This document shows, piece after piece, positions 24,961-37,145 of a stretch of 64,000 bases of DNA (positions are counted from its first letter, which is position 1; every line of letters starts with the position of its first letter). The notes beneath the pieces were generated by a model. The model made no database searches. It was not told the origin of the DNA and saw only the letters and a list, made by a program, of their open reading frames with translations. Made by a program: the position numbers and the translations under genes. This DNA comes from Gymnorhina tibicen (lineage: Eukaryota; Chordata; Aves; Passeriformes; Artamidae): the NCBI GenBank assembly GCA_013399875.1, contig VXAZ01006396.1:987015-1051014 (forward strand), read 5' to 3'.

Positions 24961-27900
24961 AAACTAGTGGGGCAATTAGAGAGAATAGAAGAGCCATATA
25001 CTTTTCTTCTTATAGATTTTGCTATGTGTTTTTTATTTCAGTAGTTTGGTTTTGTTCTGGGGTTGAGATTTTTTTTTTGGGTGGGGGGGAAGGGGATGTT
25101 TCCCTCCACAAATCCTACAATTCTGCTAGAGCAATAAAACAGGATTTCACAGTTCTAACTCCCTAGCAAGCATGACTAACACTATGCAATTGCAAATATA
25201 GAGAAATAGGGGAAGGGGTACATTTATTTTTGCACATAAATAACAAATTTAAGAACAAAAACTATTTGAAATTGCAACAAAAGAAAATGTGGTAGTAATT
25301 GTAATTATGCATGAAGCTAAGCTGAATGTTTATCTATGCGTACGAAACAGAAAGTTAAAAAGTCTTTCTTATTGTAGACTACCTGATGCCTATTGGAAAA
25401 TTCACTTAATTCCAACATTACAAACTTGATGGGTGTGGATTTGTTAAATGTTACTAGTTTAGTTTACCTAAAATTTATTGAAGGTAAAGAAACCGAAAAC
25501 GCAGCAACAACAACAAAAAAAAACAACACACTCCTTGTTTTAAGAATATATCTGTCAATTCAAATGAATATTGGGAGTGCTCCCAGAATCTCTCAGGCCC
25601 ACGCAAGCCTGCTTTCAAGGAAAGGTTGACATCAACATACCTAAGACATCTAACAACAAAACCCAAAACTAACCTAACTGCATGTGCTTTTTGCAGATGT
25701 AACATAAAGACATAAATACAAGCGCAACGTCAAGCAGCATTTTCTTTGCAAATCTCTTCAATGTCCTGAAAAAAAACCAGTATTCATTCAGATATAGGTT
25801 TTTACACCAGAACTTCTTTAGTTATACTAAGACTTCTAAATTGAGCTCCAAGTAGTAACATCTGCAGTCTCCAGAAAGCATCCCCAGACAGAAGAGTACC
25901 ACCAGAAAGATACAAAAAAAAAAAATACACATAAACATACAAGTCCCTTTCCTAAACAAAACGGGAGCAGCTGGCTATTCCAGTTCTTGAAGATTCTATG
26001 ACTTGGTTCTATGACTGGTTGAGGGAAGGTTGAGTAATTTGAGTAACTTTCAGTCTCTAAACCTTGCAGCATATTTTACAATTGAGTATTTACTAGCTGG
26101 ATGAATTGCAGTGAAATTAAACCTCAGAAAAAAAGAATTGCTTGTAGGATCCACTATATAAATTCCAGTTTCCCTATTTCCCCTGAAGTTGTTAACTTCT
26201 GAGGGTATTCCTGCCAGGAGGTCAAGATCTCCCAGCAGCACCATTGCTGCCAGGCTCCTGTTTCAGTGGCACAGTGGAGTGAAGACCCTGGAGGATGCAA
26301 ACTCAAACAAACTTCCTCAAGCAAGACTGCCATGAAGTCCCAGAAAATTTGCCAGGTAAGAAGGCAGGAAACAAGTCAGAAGTTTGCACTTCCTTAGGAT
26401 GTTTCATTTTGGGCAAATCCACATTCCTTAAAGAAAATGTTGATAAAATATCTTTTAACAGCTTCCTTGTCGCTCAGCCAGGTTTCTGGAGGAAATGAGG
26501 AGTAATGAAACCTTGCTTGGAGATCCCAGTCTAGAAGCTGGCCTCCCTTAGGGCTGGAGCTGCTCTATGTGAACTGGGCAATAGCCTGTTCTTTTAAATC
26601 TGACTACAGGGATCAGTTTCGTGATCTGAAATAAAGCAGCATCCAGTGGCTGACCCTGAGGTGCACAATAAAGGTCTGTCAGGGGAGATACACGTAAAGA
26701 TGGGCCACGCACAACTTAACAGCAGAGTACAGTTTGTGTTTGCTCCTGCTCAACAGGAAGCTCCAAGAGGAAGCCCTGTTTTTACAGACCTCTGCACTGT
26801 TACAATGGTCTGCTGTTCAGCTACAAATAAATGGGCATGGCAGAGCAAGAAAAAAGTTTAGATTAATCACACTCATTCTTCTGCTTTACTGTTGTTTTAG
26901 GTGGTTTAGGTTGTGTTGGGGATTTTTAAACATATGGCTAAACTACAACGGCCAAAAAACTCTGACTGACAATGCTAGTTCCCTCAGTCTGGCTAGCTTC
27001 CTATTGAAGCCATGTGTTTTGAAGAAATTCAGGAGGGTTAATGAATCTGTCTATACAATTTTAAGACTTTTTTTTGCCTGAGGGTTAAGATAAAGCCTGT
27101 GGCAATCCTAATGCAAGCCCCCAAACCCACCTTTAAATCAAGAAGCTGGAAATATCAAGTAGGAGCTATAGAAGACTTGGGTTGAGACCTAATGGTATCA
27201 CTTTACTTATGTCCAATTAAACTTTCTGACAGGAAGATCTGGATAGATCAGCATTCACTGCAGGAAATGGTCACTTATTAAGGGTCACTTACTACAACAG
27301 CTTTCTTTTCTAGGGACAAAAATACAACGTAGTATTGAGGAACTCTCCAGCAGTTCCCCATCAACAGGGTACTAGCACTGTTAAAAAAAATAAACTTACT
27401 GAGCAATTCAACATAGGTTTTCTTTCCCTGAAGTTCAGCAATATAGCACATCTCCTCTACACATTCAAAATCTGAATAATTGGGTCACTTGGCCTGTGTG
27501 AGTAACCTATTTTACTGTCATATTTATATAAACAAACAATTATACTTAATAATCATTTGTGCTGCTCAACTTAACTACTCTTATCAGAAAACAGAATGCG
27601 CTCCTGCAATATAAAAGAGCCATGACAAAAACTTATCACCTAGCCTTCAAGCTGTATACAAAAATATTGGAGAGAATGAAGATAAAACAGATTTCCAAAT
27701 TCACACACACCTCCCAATACTGAAAGTCAGGCAGGAAAGGACGGAAGTGATTCCTGTTTCCACACCCACAGACACCAGTAATGGCAGCCTCTGTCATTAG
27801 AAGATGCATCAGAGGACTGTGCAGGCAGATCAGTACTTGGGTGCCGGTGACAAGGAGCTGCTAAGATGGGGAAGGTGTCACACTTGTGATAGAAAATACT

Positions 27901-28250
27901 ATTTTCCATTACTCACTACTGAACATTCATTTTGTGCCAAATTTATGGTAATTTTGAGTAACAGCACTGCCGATGGCTCAGTCTACATGATACCAAACAC
28001 GTAGCTGCACCACAAATGCCATGTTTAAACTTGGCACTCTGGTTTGCCTGAATGTGTTAATGACCCAGAAAACACCACGAGGGTGTAAGAGCTGGCAAAC
28101 CAAGCCCAAAAATACCCCTGTAATTCTGCAAACAGTGGTGTTAGCAAATTCTGTCTTCTCATGATATTATGCCTCATGAGTTATTCAGTCCCCAGCTGAA
28201 GTTTCCAGGGCACAAAGCATTCCCTCTGCTGTGAGGACTGGCAAACATGA
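24961..28250. other. Non-coding stretch with one G-rich motif
   Basis: Nothing coding was recognised. At 25079-25095 GGG-T-GGGGGGG-AA-GGGG is a canonical G-quadruplex motif on the plus strand. Near 25994-26015, TTCTATGACTTGGTTCTATGAC recalls the CR1 3' tail repeat on the plus strand. No CR1 body precedes it, so it is not called. Confidence 0.5.
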
Positions 28251-28252
28251 CC

Positions 28253-28254
<2 letters not shown>

Positions 28255-28294
<40 letters not shown>
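28255..28294. repeat. (CA)20 microsatellite
   Basis: Forty bases of uninterrupted CA on the plus strand. It is likely polymorphic and able to adopt Z-DNA. A run of Val-Cys codons read across it on the minus strand is an artefact of the repeat. Confidence 0.99.
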
Positions 28295-28298
<4 letters not shown>

Positions 28299-29575
28299 GG
28301 AGCCTTTCTTTCCATCAGGGCACTTATCAGGTCTTTTTTTTTCTTTCCTCCCCAGACACCTATCTCCACAAAACTTTCAGGAACAGAGGCCGTAACCTGA
28401 AGTACTATAATAAGGTGTAAATCATGCCTCAAAGACAGATCGATCAAAGTAGGAAAAGGTAGTAGGCTGTTCATCTCTTGAGGATTTAAGACATTACCTT
28501 CAAATGAAAAAAAATAAGCATTTTAAAATTTCTTTTTCTTTTCACCTAAGGCCCTAGCAAACAGTATAAATTTTGAGCAGCCATATCTATTTTTCAGTGG
28601 CTAAACTGGCAAATGTTTCTGGGCATTGCCATATTTCACAAACTGTGAGGGGTTTTCTGTTGTAGTTTTGGGCCCAGTGAGATTCAGAAAGTACAAAAGG
28701 GCACATAAGATGCTGTACATTTTATACCCAGTAAACTCTGATCTGCGATTGATTTATACAGTGTGCTAAGTCTTTATTTCTTTTCCTTTAGCTTGGCAAC
28801 ATAATTTCACTTTGATGGTCAGCCTTTCAATTAATCAAAGTGGACACAGCATTTGCAGCTTCTTTTGAAGTCAAAAAGAATTGTGTGCTCAGGACCTCTT
28901 AAAATGAGACCACTTATTTAGGTACTTAAAGATGGCTGTCAACACCTAACTCCAGTCTCCTAAGTTTGAAATTGCTGACTTTAGTAATTTGCCCAAGAAA
29001 AGTGAACCTGGGGCACAGAGAGAGTACACAAAATCTTACCTCTCATGACCAAGAAGTCCTTGGCTCTTAGTTATAAGTGCAGACAAATCTTTTTCTTGAC
29101 TGGTTTGCCAGTACTGAAACTCAATTCAAGTATGCAGCAGTAGACCATTTCTAAAACTCTGGGTTGGTCAGAACTGATTTCTAGGGGGACCTTATGTCCA
29201 ACTGCAATTATGTGATAATGGAATCCAGACATGGATTTACAGAAATCAGAAAAACATAGCAAACTTGTAAGGCATTTCTCTGTGTCTGACTACTCAGATG
29301 AATTGCATCCAGGTCTGCTGAGTACTGGCTGTACCATGCTTAATTTCAATGCCCAGAGGCAGACAGCCTGATATAGGAAGCACTGGCTGACATTGCAGCC
29401 CAGCACACAAGCCAGCAACACTCTTCCTTTGTGGAAGTGTTAACACATTCACAAGAACTCTTCTCATAAACGAAGAAGTGCTAGAGCATTAATAAAGACT
29501 AGGAAAAAAGAATTAGCAGCAGGGTGGAGCTGATACATTTTCCAGCCCAATGTCTCTTTTCCCTCAGTTATGTGT
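28295..29575. other. Non-coding stretch, nothing recognised
   Basis: No exon, RNA gene or clear repeat was recognised. Words near 28990-29020 loosely recall MIR, but their order is wrong for that element. Confidence 0.55.
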
Positions 29576-29579
29576 CAAA

Positions 29580-29790
29580 CAGCTTGTCTGTGCTGACATG
29601 CGAGTGTAGCTGGCGCAGGTGACGGGAGATGATGTGCTACATGAAGGAGACCACCAGAGTTCACATCGGGGCCGTGGCGGGCTGGTACCTGGTTGTTGGG
29701 CCATGGCGAGGCCCAGAGCACCAGACTCCAGCGGTGGCCGCTCCCTGCCCTTGTTAAATCAAAGCAGCAGCAGCAGGCCCAAACAAATGC
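29580..29790. other. GC-rich patch of unknown nature
   Basis: About 200 bp with CpGs (GGCGCAGGTGACGGG, CATCGGGGCCGTGGCGG) and a CAG x4 run (29764-29776) stand out from AT-rich flanks. A 61-codon open frame at 29619-29804 covers it but has no recognisable domain or splice context. It could be a small regulatory island or an isolated exon of an unknown transcript. Confidence 0.3.
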
Positions 29791-29799
29791 TTTGCTTTG

Positions 29800-31640
29800 T
29801 TTGACAGACGTTTTATGAGATGTACGTGAACTACAAAGGTCCAGGGAGGAGTTATGGTGCTAGGAACAGTGAAATGGATTTTACTTTGTAACTTGCAAGA
29901 GATCACGAAAAGCCATAAGCACTTTTTTCCTTCTGTTTAGAAGATGCATCTTGCTACTGCAGTTGTAACACATAATACACTACATTAGAGTATGGCAGGT
30001 AAAATACTTGTTTTGTAAAGTTTTTGGTGTGTACTGATTCCCAATACTCCCTTCTCCAATAGAGACAAGCAGAGTTCAAAATAAACTCAGTATTTAGATA
30101 ACTACAATCATACACTGCCATTCATCTAATGCTAGTCCACTTTTTCTTCAGTAAAGCATTTTGCACTTCATATATATTATGAAACATCCCTCTACCACAA
30201 TATTTTTGATACCACTTCCAATTCTACTGGTAGACCAGATTCTTAGGCCTACTGTCCTTAACAGAAACAATACAAAATAAAAATTCCTCAAGAATTTTTG
30301 AAATGGGGAGAGAAGGAAGCAACTCAGGAAATACAGAAATAGCAGCAGCTACCCACCCCAGAATAAAATCCGGATGATGCTGTGCTTCAGTGTCACAGGT
30401 AGAGATATAATCAAAAGCTTTCATAGCTGATGTATGTCTCCATCTATAAAACGTAATACTGTTACAATCAAGTATTTTCAAAAACTCACTGATATGTAGT
30501 TTTTACTCAAGACTTCATATTTTGCATTTGGAGTTTATTATTTTTAAAAGTTTACATTGTGTCAGTAAGAACACAGGATGTGCTAAAACATTACATTTCA
30601 TAGATTCTGAATTCTGCCTAAAATACTCAGTTCATTTCCCCCTCAAGTCTCAACTTTTGCAACAGCAACCATACAGCAAATCTTCACAATAAACTGGGAT
30701 TTACAGGTTACTACTGGTTGACAGCTGAGGTTCAAAAAAATTTCTACCACGACACTACACTACTCACTGCACAAGCAAACAGGCAAAACGTAAAATAAGA
30801 TTCTCTAAGTGATCCATCAGCTACAATATTTAAAAGAAAGAGGTGTCAACCAGTCCATATTATAAAATTCTTGAAATTAAGAAATTGCAATTTTTAAAAC
30901 AGAAATTCTTGAAATTCTGGTAGTAGCAAACTGAAGAATCTGTTCAGTTAACTGTAACACAGTAGCCTATGATAGCAGCTAGCCTAGGACTCAGAAGTTC
31001 ATCAGGGGAAAGAAATGACAACGTTTAGTATACCACTCTGAAAGGGACAGGAACAAAATACTGTTTCCCATCATGAATTTGCTTGTAAAACATGTACGCT
31101 ACCTCAGAAAAACAGTCACATGCCTAAATAATCTGTAAAACCTCATCACAAACACCACCAAAAATAAATATCTTAAGGCAGTAAACCACTTTGAAGACAA
31201 CTGAACTGGTAGGAACACTGCAAACAGGTGTGTCCCTTAACTGTATTCCATAAAAGTTCCTGTGGAAAGACAATCTTAAATGATCAATGTCCTTAATTGT
31301 GTTGCATCCAGCCTAAGTAATGGTACTTAGACTGAGTAGCAGACCTGTTTTGTGGGTGTATGTTAGAGCCCAGTATTGTCCACTTACACAGATTAGTAAG
31401 ATAGTCAAAACATACCACACTTCCCAGTCTTCACATATGACCTTCTTTGCTACAGAAAGGAGCTACAAAGAGGAATCAGAAATCTCTGAACCTTAACATA
31501 GAATCAAAAACAAGGGCTGACCAAGATCACAAAGTACTTCTCAGCTCAGCAAACTCAATGTAGTTCATGGTAGACTATTCCACTCCCTTCCTACAATCTG
31601 CTGCACATAAATGTTGTGTTTTACTATGTACTCTGTAAAC
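29800..31640. other. Non-coding stretch, nothing recognised
   Basis: AT-rich. There is a 14-bp direct repeat (AAATTCTTGAAATT at 30865-30878 and 30903-30916). No gene or known transposon was recognised. Confidence 0.55.
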
Positions 31641-31663
31641 AATATTATGCAAGAACACAAGGT

Positions 31664-31790
31664 AGCCAATAAAAGAGCATAAAAGCAGAAGAGCTGCTCT
31701 GAACAAACACAGCTCACCTTCCCTCCTCTCTGCAGGCAGGGAGAGTGCCCCGCTCAGAACATCTCACTACTGGGTCAAGAGAAAGAAAAG
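31664..31790 (+). promoter_or_regulatory. Candidate TATA promoter and non-coding first exon
   Basis: In order on the plus strand: AGCCAAT (31664-31670), a TATA-like CATAAAAGC (31679-31687), then a leader of about 80 bases with no ATG. The leader ends in GAAAAG followed by GTAAGA (31785-31796), a near-consensus splice donor. The spacing fits transcription starting about 30 bases after the TATA-like box, near 31710. This is the usual layout of a tissue-restricted gene with a non-coding first exon. I could not find a convincing second exon downstream. The elements are seen directly; that they act together as a promoter and exon is inference. Confidence 0.35.
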
Positions 31791-31799
31791 GTAAGACAA

Positions 31800-34700
31800 C
31801 TGTGGCAAATGCAAGGCAGCCAAAATTAAGGGTATCCTTGAACACATGAATGTGGAACAGGTGAGCAGGTAAGTGCTGCTATGGGCATAGATCCAGTTAC
31901 TTAGATACAAACAACCTGTGGAAATATTTGCTCAGCCTATTCAGTTCTGTGAACTGCGTCATGATTTGTATCAGATGTGAGCAAATAACTCACAAATAGA
32001 GATTATAAACAAACAGCTTACTGGAAATCACCTACTCAAGTCCAAGAAGCACATTTAAGCAGGAACAGAGCAGTGGTCAAGCATCTGTGCCTCCAAGCTT
32101 ATACATTTTTTGCAGTCTAACAAAATTCCTGACCATGGATAGCTTGCAGGGAGTCAATCTGGCTATGACACAGGAAAACAAACATTTACACAAACAGTTT
32201 TATAGGCGCCACAACTAACCAGTCAGTTAGCCATTACTTGGATGCCTTAATTTAGGAAATACAGTGCTATCTTTGTTCTTTGTTTTAAAACAAAACACAC
32301 AAACCCCACCAAATCTTAAGAAGGGTAATACTGAAACCTGCAATAAAAATAGGAATGTGATGAAGTCCAAAGAAGCTTCTTCACATCATGCTCAAGCCAG
32401 GGCACACAACTTATATATGCATACAGATGATTATGAAGACAGATTTTACAACACATGAAAATTTACTTGTGTTTTACAGAGTAAAGATTAAAAGAATCGC
32501 CCAGAGCCCCCTTTCTTGATATGTGGGAGGTTTTCTATTATTTTCAAATTTGCAGCCAACAACTTCATCTTTTTAACAGTATTTACTATTTCTAACCCAT
32601 TTCACTGTTGCTACACCTTTCCACCACCTCCCTGTTCCCAAGGAAGGCATCGCCTTGGCAGCGTACACTTGCCTCCAGGGAGCTGACCCCCTACTTTGGA
32701 AGGGTGAGATCAGACTGCATGGGTGTCCTGCAGGAACTCTCTGTGCCTGTTGATCTTCACCTTTCTTGTTTTCTCCTGCTGTCTCTCCTGTTAAAACGAT
32801 TCCTCTGCTCCAAAAGTAGCAATCCTCTTTTCCTCTGAATTCTTCTAATAAGCCTAATCAACTACACTCCAAGGCAACTGATCTCTACTTCTGTCAAGCT
32901 CAAAGGCTGCAAATGCTACCTCATATCTGAGGAAGAGCTAGAAGTGCCTGAAGTTTGTGTCTTTTCCAAGGGTATCAGCTGTTTGATTATGAGGTATTAC
33001 CTCTCCGTACAAACCTAGCCACTGAATTTTCCACACTGTATTGCTCATCTAAAAATTTTGCTCTGGTTTCTTCTGTGCTCCGTGGCAGCCATATATCAAG
33101 GAGTGTTGGGAGAAGCTCCATTGCAAAGAGATATCAAATTATTTGGGTTAAACATTCCCAGGCATGTAACAGAGTGGTGAAAAAGAAGAAGAAACTAAAT
33201 GGAATTAAAATTTCTGTTACAAACCACAGCTCCCTGTATAAAGAAAATCGCATGCCAGGAGTCAAAAGAGTTAGGATCCAAGTTCCTCTTTTATCAATAC
33301 TTGCAGGCAATCACTCACCTTTTTATGGAAAACAATGACCTTTTTTGATACAATGGTGACCCAGCTTAGAAGAATAAATGGAAAAAAGTATGAAAAAAAA
33401 GACTTTTTATTATTCCTTGCAATCAAAATGAAAAAATTTAAATGATCTAAAAAAGCACCTCTTTATTAAAGAGTTGATGAAAGTGTGGGTCAGTCCTATT
33501 ATCCTTTTAAATTAATAAAAAATTCCTGATCTTTTAAAATTCAGAAGAATGATGTATATTTAAAATATTCTGTAATTACTGCAAAAGTATTAATTAACAG
33601 TTCATGGATGCATAAGTAGTGAGATGAAGGAATAAGCCATCTACTCACTATAAATATAAGCTTAAAAAATCATTTTATAGCATTTTTGTAGCTGTATGAT
33701 GTTAGGTAGGTCATAACACTAGTACTTTCCTCTGAAAACCTAATAATTATTAACCTTTTTAATTTTTAAACTGAATATTGACTTTGCAATAAATTGGAGT
33801 AAGTTCAATCTTACAGTCAATTCCAAACATGAAAGAGTTTCTCTCTCAGCCACACTGACCATTAGCACTAATTTACAGATATTTTCTTAGGCTTGACTCA
33901 AAGAGAAGTCTGAATTATCTTACTGCAAACGATTTTAAGTAACAGCCCAATAATTCATATACAAAGTGCAGAATTAAAGATACATAAAATCACTATTTTC
34001 TCTACCAAACTATAAAAGGATGTTAGAAGTTATTCCGAATTGCATGGGAAAGCCTTATAGTACACAACACAATCTTCCTTCCACAATAAGACCCACAGGT
34101 ATAGAGGAAAAGTATGGGATACAATTCTGTTAACTTCAGCCCTGCAGGAAATGCAGTGGGTTTGCTTCTATATTTTAAGAATGTTTTTGTTACATTTTAA
34201 AAACAAACAAACAAAAAAGGTTTCTGGATAGATCTGGTAACTACTGGTCCTGCATGCCATCCTTCAACTTCCAGAAATGTCCCTCTTCTCACCATCAGAG
34301 TCTGAATCACAGTGCAGTTAAGGAACTGCCTCTTGCTGAGCCCTTGGGAGGCTGGTTCTGATCAGGCAGAGATTTCCTGCTCCTCCTGCCCCTTCCCTTC
34401 TCTCCCCTTTGTAATACCGAGCGGAGGCTCCACCCACACAATGGGTAGGATTGCAACTTCTCACCCTGGGAACCCAGAGGGAGGAAAGAAAAGGTGGTGG
34501 GAGAGGTGCATTTCCCATGTAGGATATGCTGGAGAAATCAGTCAACAGACTAAGCAGAGGGTGGAAGATCCAGTGGTCCATGAGAAAAACACTCATGGTA
34601 CATGGGATGTGGGGACCTAAGCTGTGAGGGGAGAACTCGCTTTGGTGCTGTGAGAAACCAGCTAGGCATCTAAGAGATGCTCTCCCACGAGCTGGTGCAC

Positions 34701-35605
34701 GAGTCAAGCACAGAGCTGAAAAGGCCAGAATCAACACAGCTGGAATTTGCAATGACAGGATTTCATGGGGTAAACAGGGTGTTGACCTGTAGGTCAGCTA
34801 CAGGTTGGTGAACGAGCTGGAGAAGAGCTGTTAAGAAAAGGGACGTGTGTGGGTAGAGGAAGCAAAACATGCCAGAAATAGGATTTTATAATAATAACAC
34901 AGGAATCTTTCTAGAAAGTACAACTCAGAACTTCTCTATTTCCTACTAACTTCTCCATGGACACAGAGCTGTCCCAATGGTGCAGAACAGTCCTTTCAAT
35001 GCCTCTTTAGCAACAGAGAAAAAAATATTAATCATGCAGACAATCATAGCCTTTTTGTGTATAACTGCACTCCAGCACAGCATCTACATTATTGCCAGAA
35101 CCTGGGCACAACTTCACATCCTTAATGCTGTATCAGACTCCTTTTTACTGCTGGGAAACTCACACCCCAACAGCTTTACACATAGGAAATCCAGAGTATC
35201 AGACAATATATTTATGAGGCTGATACTAACTTCCAGCTTCAGAAACAATATTGGATTATTTCCTACGTTTTTATATGTATGTATGAAGATAGAAACCTCC
35301 TCCAAACAAACCCTGAAGCACTGTCAAGAAAATTATTTCAGGATATGCTTTTTATGTGGACAGCAAACACCACATAGCCCAAAAGATCATTTGTGTCACA
35401 TAGTGTCACATGTCTGTTTAACTAAATGATGGGATATTTGTTTGATGTTCGCTGGTATATAAAAATAAATAAATAAAGGACGGAAAGAAAATAAAAGAAA
35501 ACACCAAAAAACCTAAATAACTTCCTTTTCTAATTATAAGGATAAAATCCTGTAATGGATATTCATCACAAGCATAAAAATAAACCATTACGTAGATTTT
35601 GTACA
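31800..35605. other. Non-coding stretch with several chance-length open frames
   Basis: Holds the open frames at 32955-33338 (127 codons, plus), 34318-34752 (144, minus) and 34977-35429 (150, plus). None has a recognised domain. The 34.3 kb minus frame overlaps a 102-codon plus frame. No repeat family was recognised. If the 31.7 kb first exon is real, this is its intron. Confidence 0.5.
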
Positions 35606-35609
35606 TTTG

Positions 35610-35639
35610 CTGACAGTTTAATTTTTAATAAACTGTCAG
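35610..35639. repeat. Perfect 11-bp hairpin
   Basis: CTGACAGTTTA (35610-35620) and TAAACTGTCAG (35629-35639) are exact reverse complements around an 8-base AT loop. No extended stem or element ends are visible. Confidence 0.97.
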
Positions 35640-36750
35640 GAATCAGGCATCTAGGGGACTGCCTTCATCAGGAAATAAATCAGGAAAGAGAAAACTCATT
35701 AAATTAAGGTCTGCAATGGAGGCATTGCTGGAGAAGCAACAACCTGCCGGAGTCCTCCCACCAAGCTCCCAAATGTTATGTGAAAACTCTAAGTGACCAA
35801 CCTTGCATTCTGATTACATGCCATCCAATTTCTAAGACTCTAGACCTCAATATAATGCAATTCTTGTGGCATTCCAACCCTCCAACATACCAACATTGTC
35901 TCCCAGTTCTATGCCCTCAGCAGGTTTTCAAAACTACAATTTCATTTTGTTTGTGTGCGTGTGTGCAGACAGGTCAATAATGAAAATATTTAATAAGATC
36001 TATCCTAGTATAACCTTCAGAGTAATCACCTACTGGACTTCTCATTACTTTTTTTAATGCCCTTTGCCAAATCTGAGAGCCTGATTTTTATCAGTTGTCA
36101 GTAGAGCCTTACACTTCTTGTTCACTAAAAAGAGACAAATTTCCTGCTGATCAATATTTTCCCCCATTTTTTAGGCTGTCTGTTCACACCTATCCTTCTT
36201 TTTAAGGTGGTTACTCATCCTCTGAGGTCTATGGCACTTTCCTTCTAAGGTTTTTAATCTCATGAGCCAGATGCTTAGGCTGTGCTCTGCAGGCCCTTGT
36301 TAACCTTCAAAGAGAACACACACTTCTTCGCATGAAGATGTACTTTCCACAGCAGTCATTGGCAAGAAGCCAACAAAAAAGATCTAGAAAAGCTCTTACA
36401 GCCGTTACAGCTCAAAAATAATTTTAAGAATATTGTTAATCTTGAGAAAATATGGTATCCTGTTTTTTCAAAGACAAAAAGAAGTAAGAACTCTGTGAAT
36501 AATAAAACCATCTCAAAAAAAAATTTTATCCCTCCATCAAGAGATCCAATCCTTCACTGAGCTATTCAAATTTAAAAATAACAAAAACGCAGATTTGTAC
36601 TTGGCTTCTGGTTCAATTTAAATCTGAAACTATTCTGTTTTGGGAGAATTTTTTGATCCACAAACGGTCCAATCACACAAACCAAACTGTCAATGAAGGA
36701 TGAACTGGCTGCATAGTGCCAGACATTCAGTGAATGATGCAGGTGGCTGT
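35640..36750. other. Non-coding stretch, nothing recognised
   Basis: AT-rich sequence between two hairpins. No exon or repeat was recognised. Confidence 0.6.
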
Positions 36751-36835
36751 AAAATGCCAATATATGATATCCAGTGTTGTGTTAGCTCTAGCAGCTAACA
36801 CAACATTGCTTCCCCTGAAAGAATATTGGTATTTT
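36751..36835. repeat. 85-bp two-stem hairpin, precursor-like
   Basis: The inner stem TGTTGTGTTAGCT (36775-36787) pairs perfectly with AGCTAACACAACA (36793-36805) around a 5-base loop. It extends outward by a G-U and two more pairs. The outer stem AAAATGCCAATAT (36751-36763) pairs with ATATTGGTATTTT (36823-36835), 12 of 13 plus one G-U. An asymmetric internal loop separates the stems. Size and two-stem form recall a microRNA precursor or a miniature inverted-repeat element. The terminal loop is small for a microRNA, and I recognise no known mature sequence or transposon ends. Confidence 0.9.
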
Positions 36836-37044
36836 TAAGTCCTATTTTTAACCAGTTGAGGAATTGGATTATAAAAAAAAAAAAATGACACTGAAGTTAG
36901 ATGGATACCAATAGAAAGTCAGAAGCTGTAATAAGGTTAGGTCTCAGTAACTACTAAAAATTGTATCTCTGGCATTGCACTAGCCCTGAAACAGAATACT
37001 GGCTTGTCTCAGGTCTTAGAACCCTGATTACCAGGTGAGAAAAC

Positions 37045-37145
37045 AAAGAGCTTGTTTCTATTCTTGGCTCTACCACTGGCTTACAAGATGTCCATAGTCA
37101 AATCTCTTTCCACACCTCAATTTTTCACTGGGATAAAGAAATACT
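37045..37145 (+). mobile_element. MIR-like SINE remnant
   Basis: The order TTCTTGGCTCTACCACTGGC ... GTCCATAGTCAAATCTCTTTCC ... CCTCAATTTTTCACTGGGATAAAG follows the MIR core: a CTCTGCCACT start, the 'caagtcactta' word, 'cctcagtttcctcatctgtaaaatggg', then 'ataa'. It is strongly diverged, as expected for an element that predates the bird-mammal split. No tail or target duplication is visible. Confidence 0.6.

Noticed and set aside
25994..26015. TTCTATGAC repeated, resembling the CR1 3' tail
   Set aside because: No CR1 body sequence could be followed upstream, and two short words alone are not enough.
28255..28294. Cys-Val repeat protein read from the CA repeat
   Set aside because: Artefact of the microsatellite.
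28970..29020. Words resembling MIR (TTTGCCCAAG, GGCACAGAGAG)
   Set aside because: The words are in the wrong order relative to the MIR core on either strand.
32955..33338. 127-codon plus-strand frame downstream of the 31.7 kb promoter candidate
   Set aside because: Considered as a second exon, but there is no convincing acceptor or signal-peptide start, and the protein is low-complexity (lysine run) without a family match.
34318..34752. 144-codon minus-strand frame starting with a signal-peptide-like stretch (MQIPAVLILAFSALCL)
   Set aside because: The hydrophobic start is attractive, but the remainder shows no family pattern. A 102-codon frame overlaps on the plus strand, and there is no promoter or splice support.
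34977..35429. Longest plus-strand open frame (150 codons)
   Set aside because: No recognisable domain, no repeat or splice context, and an opposite-strand open frame inside it. The length is within chance for 64 kb of AT-rich DNA.
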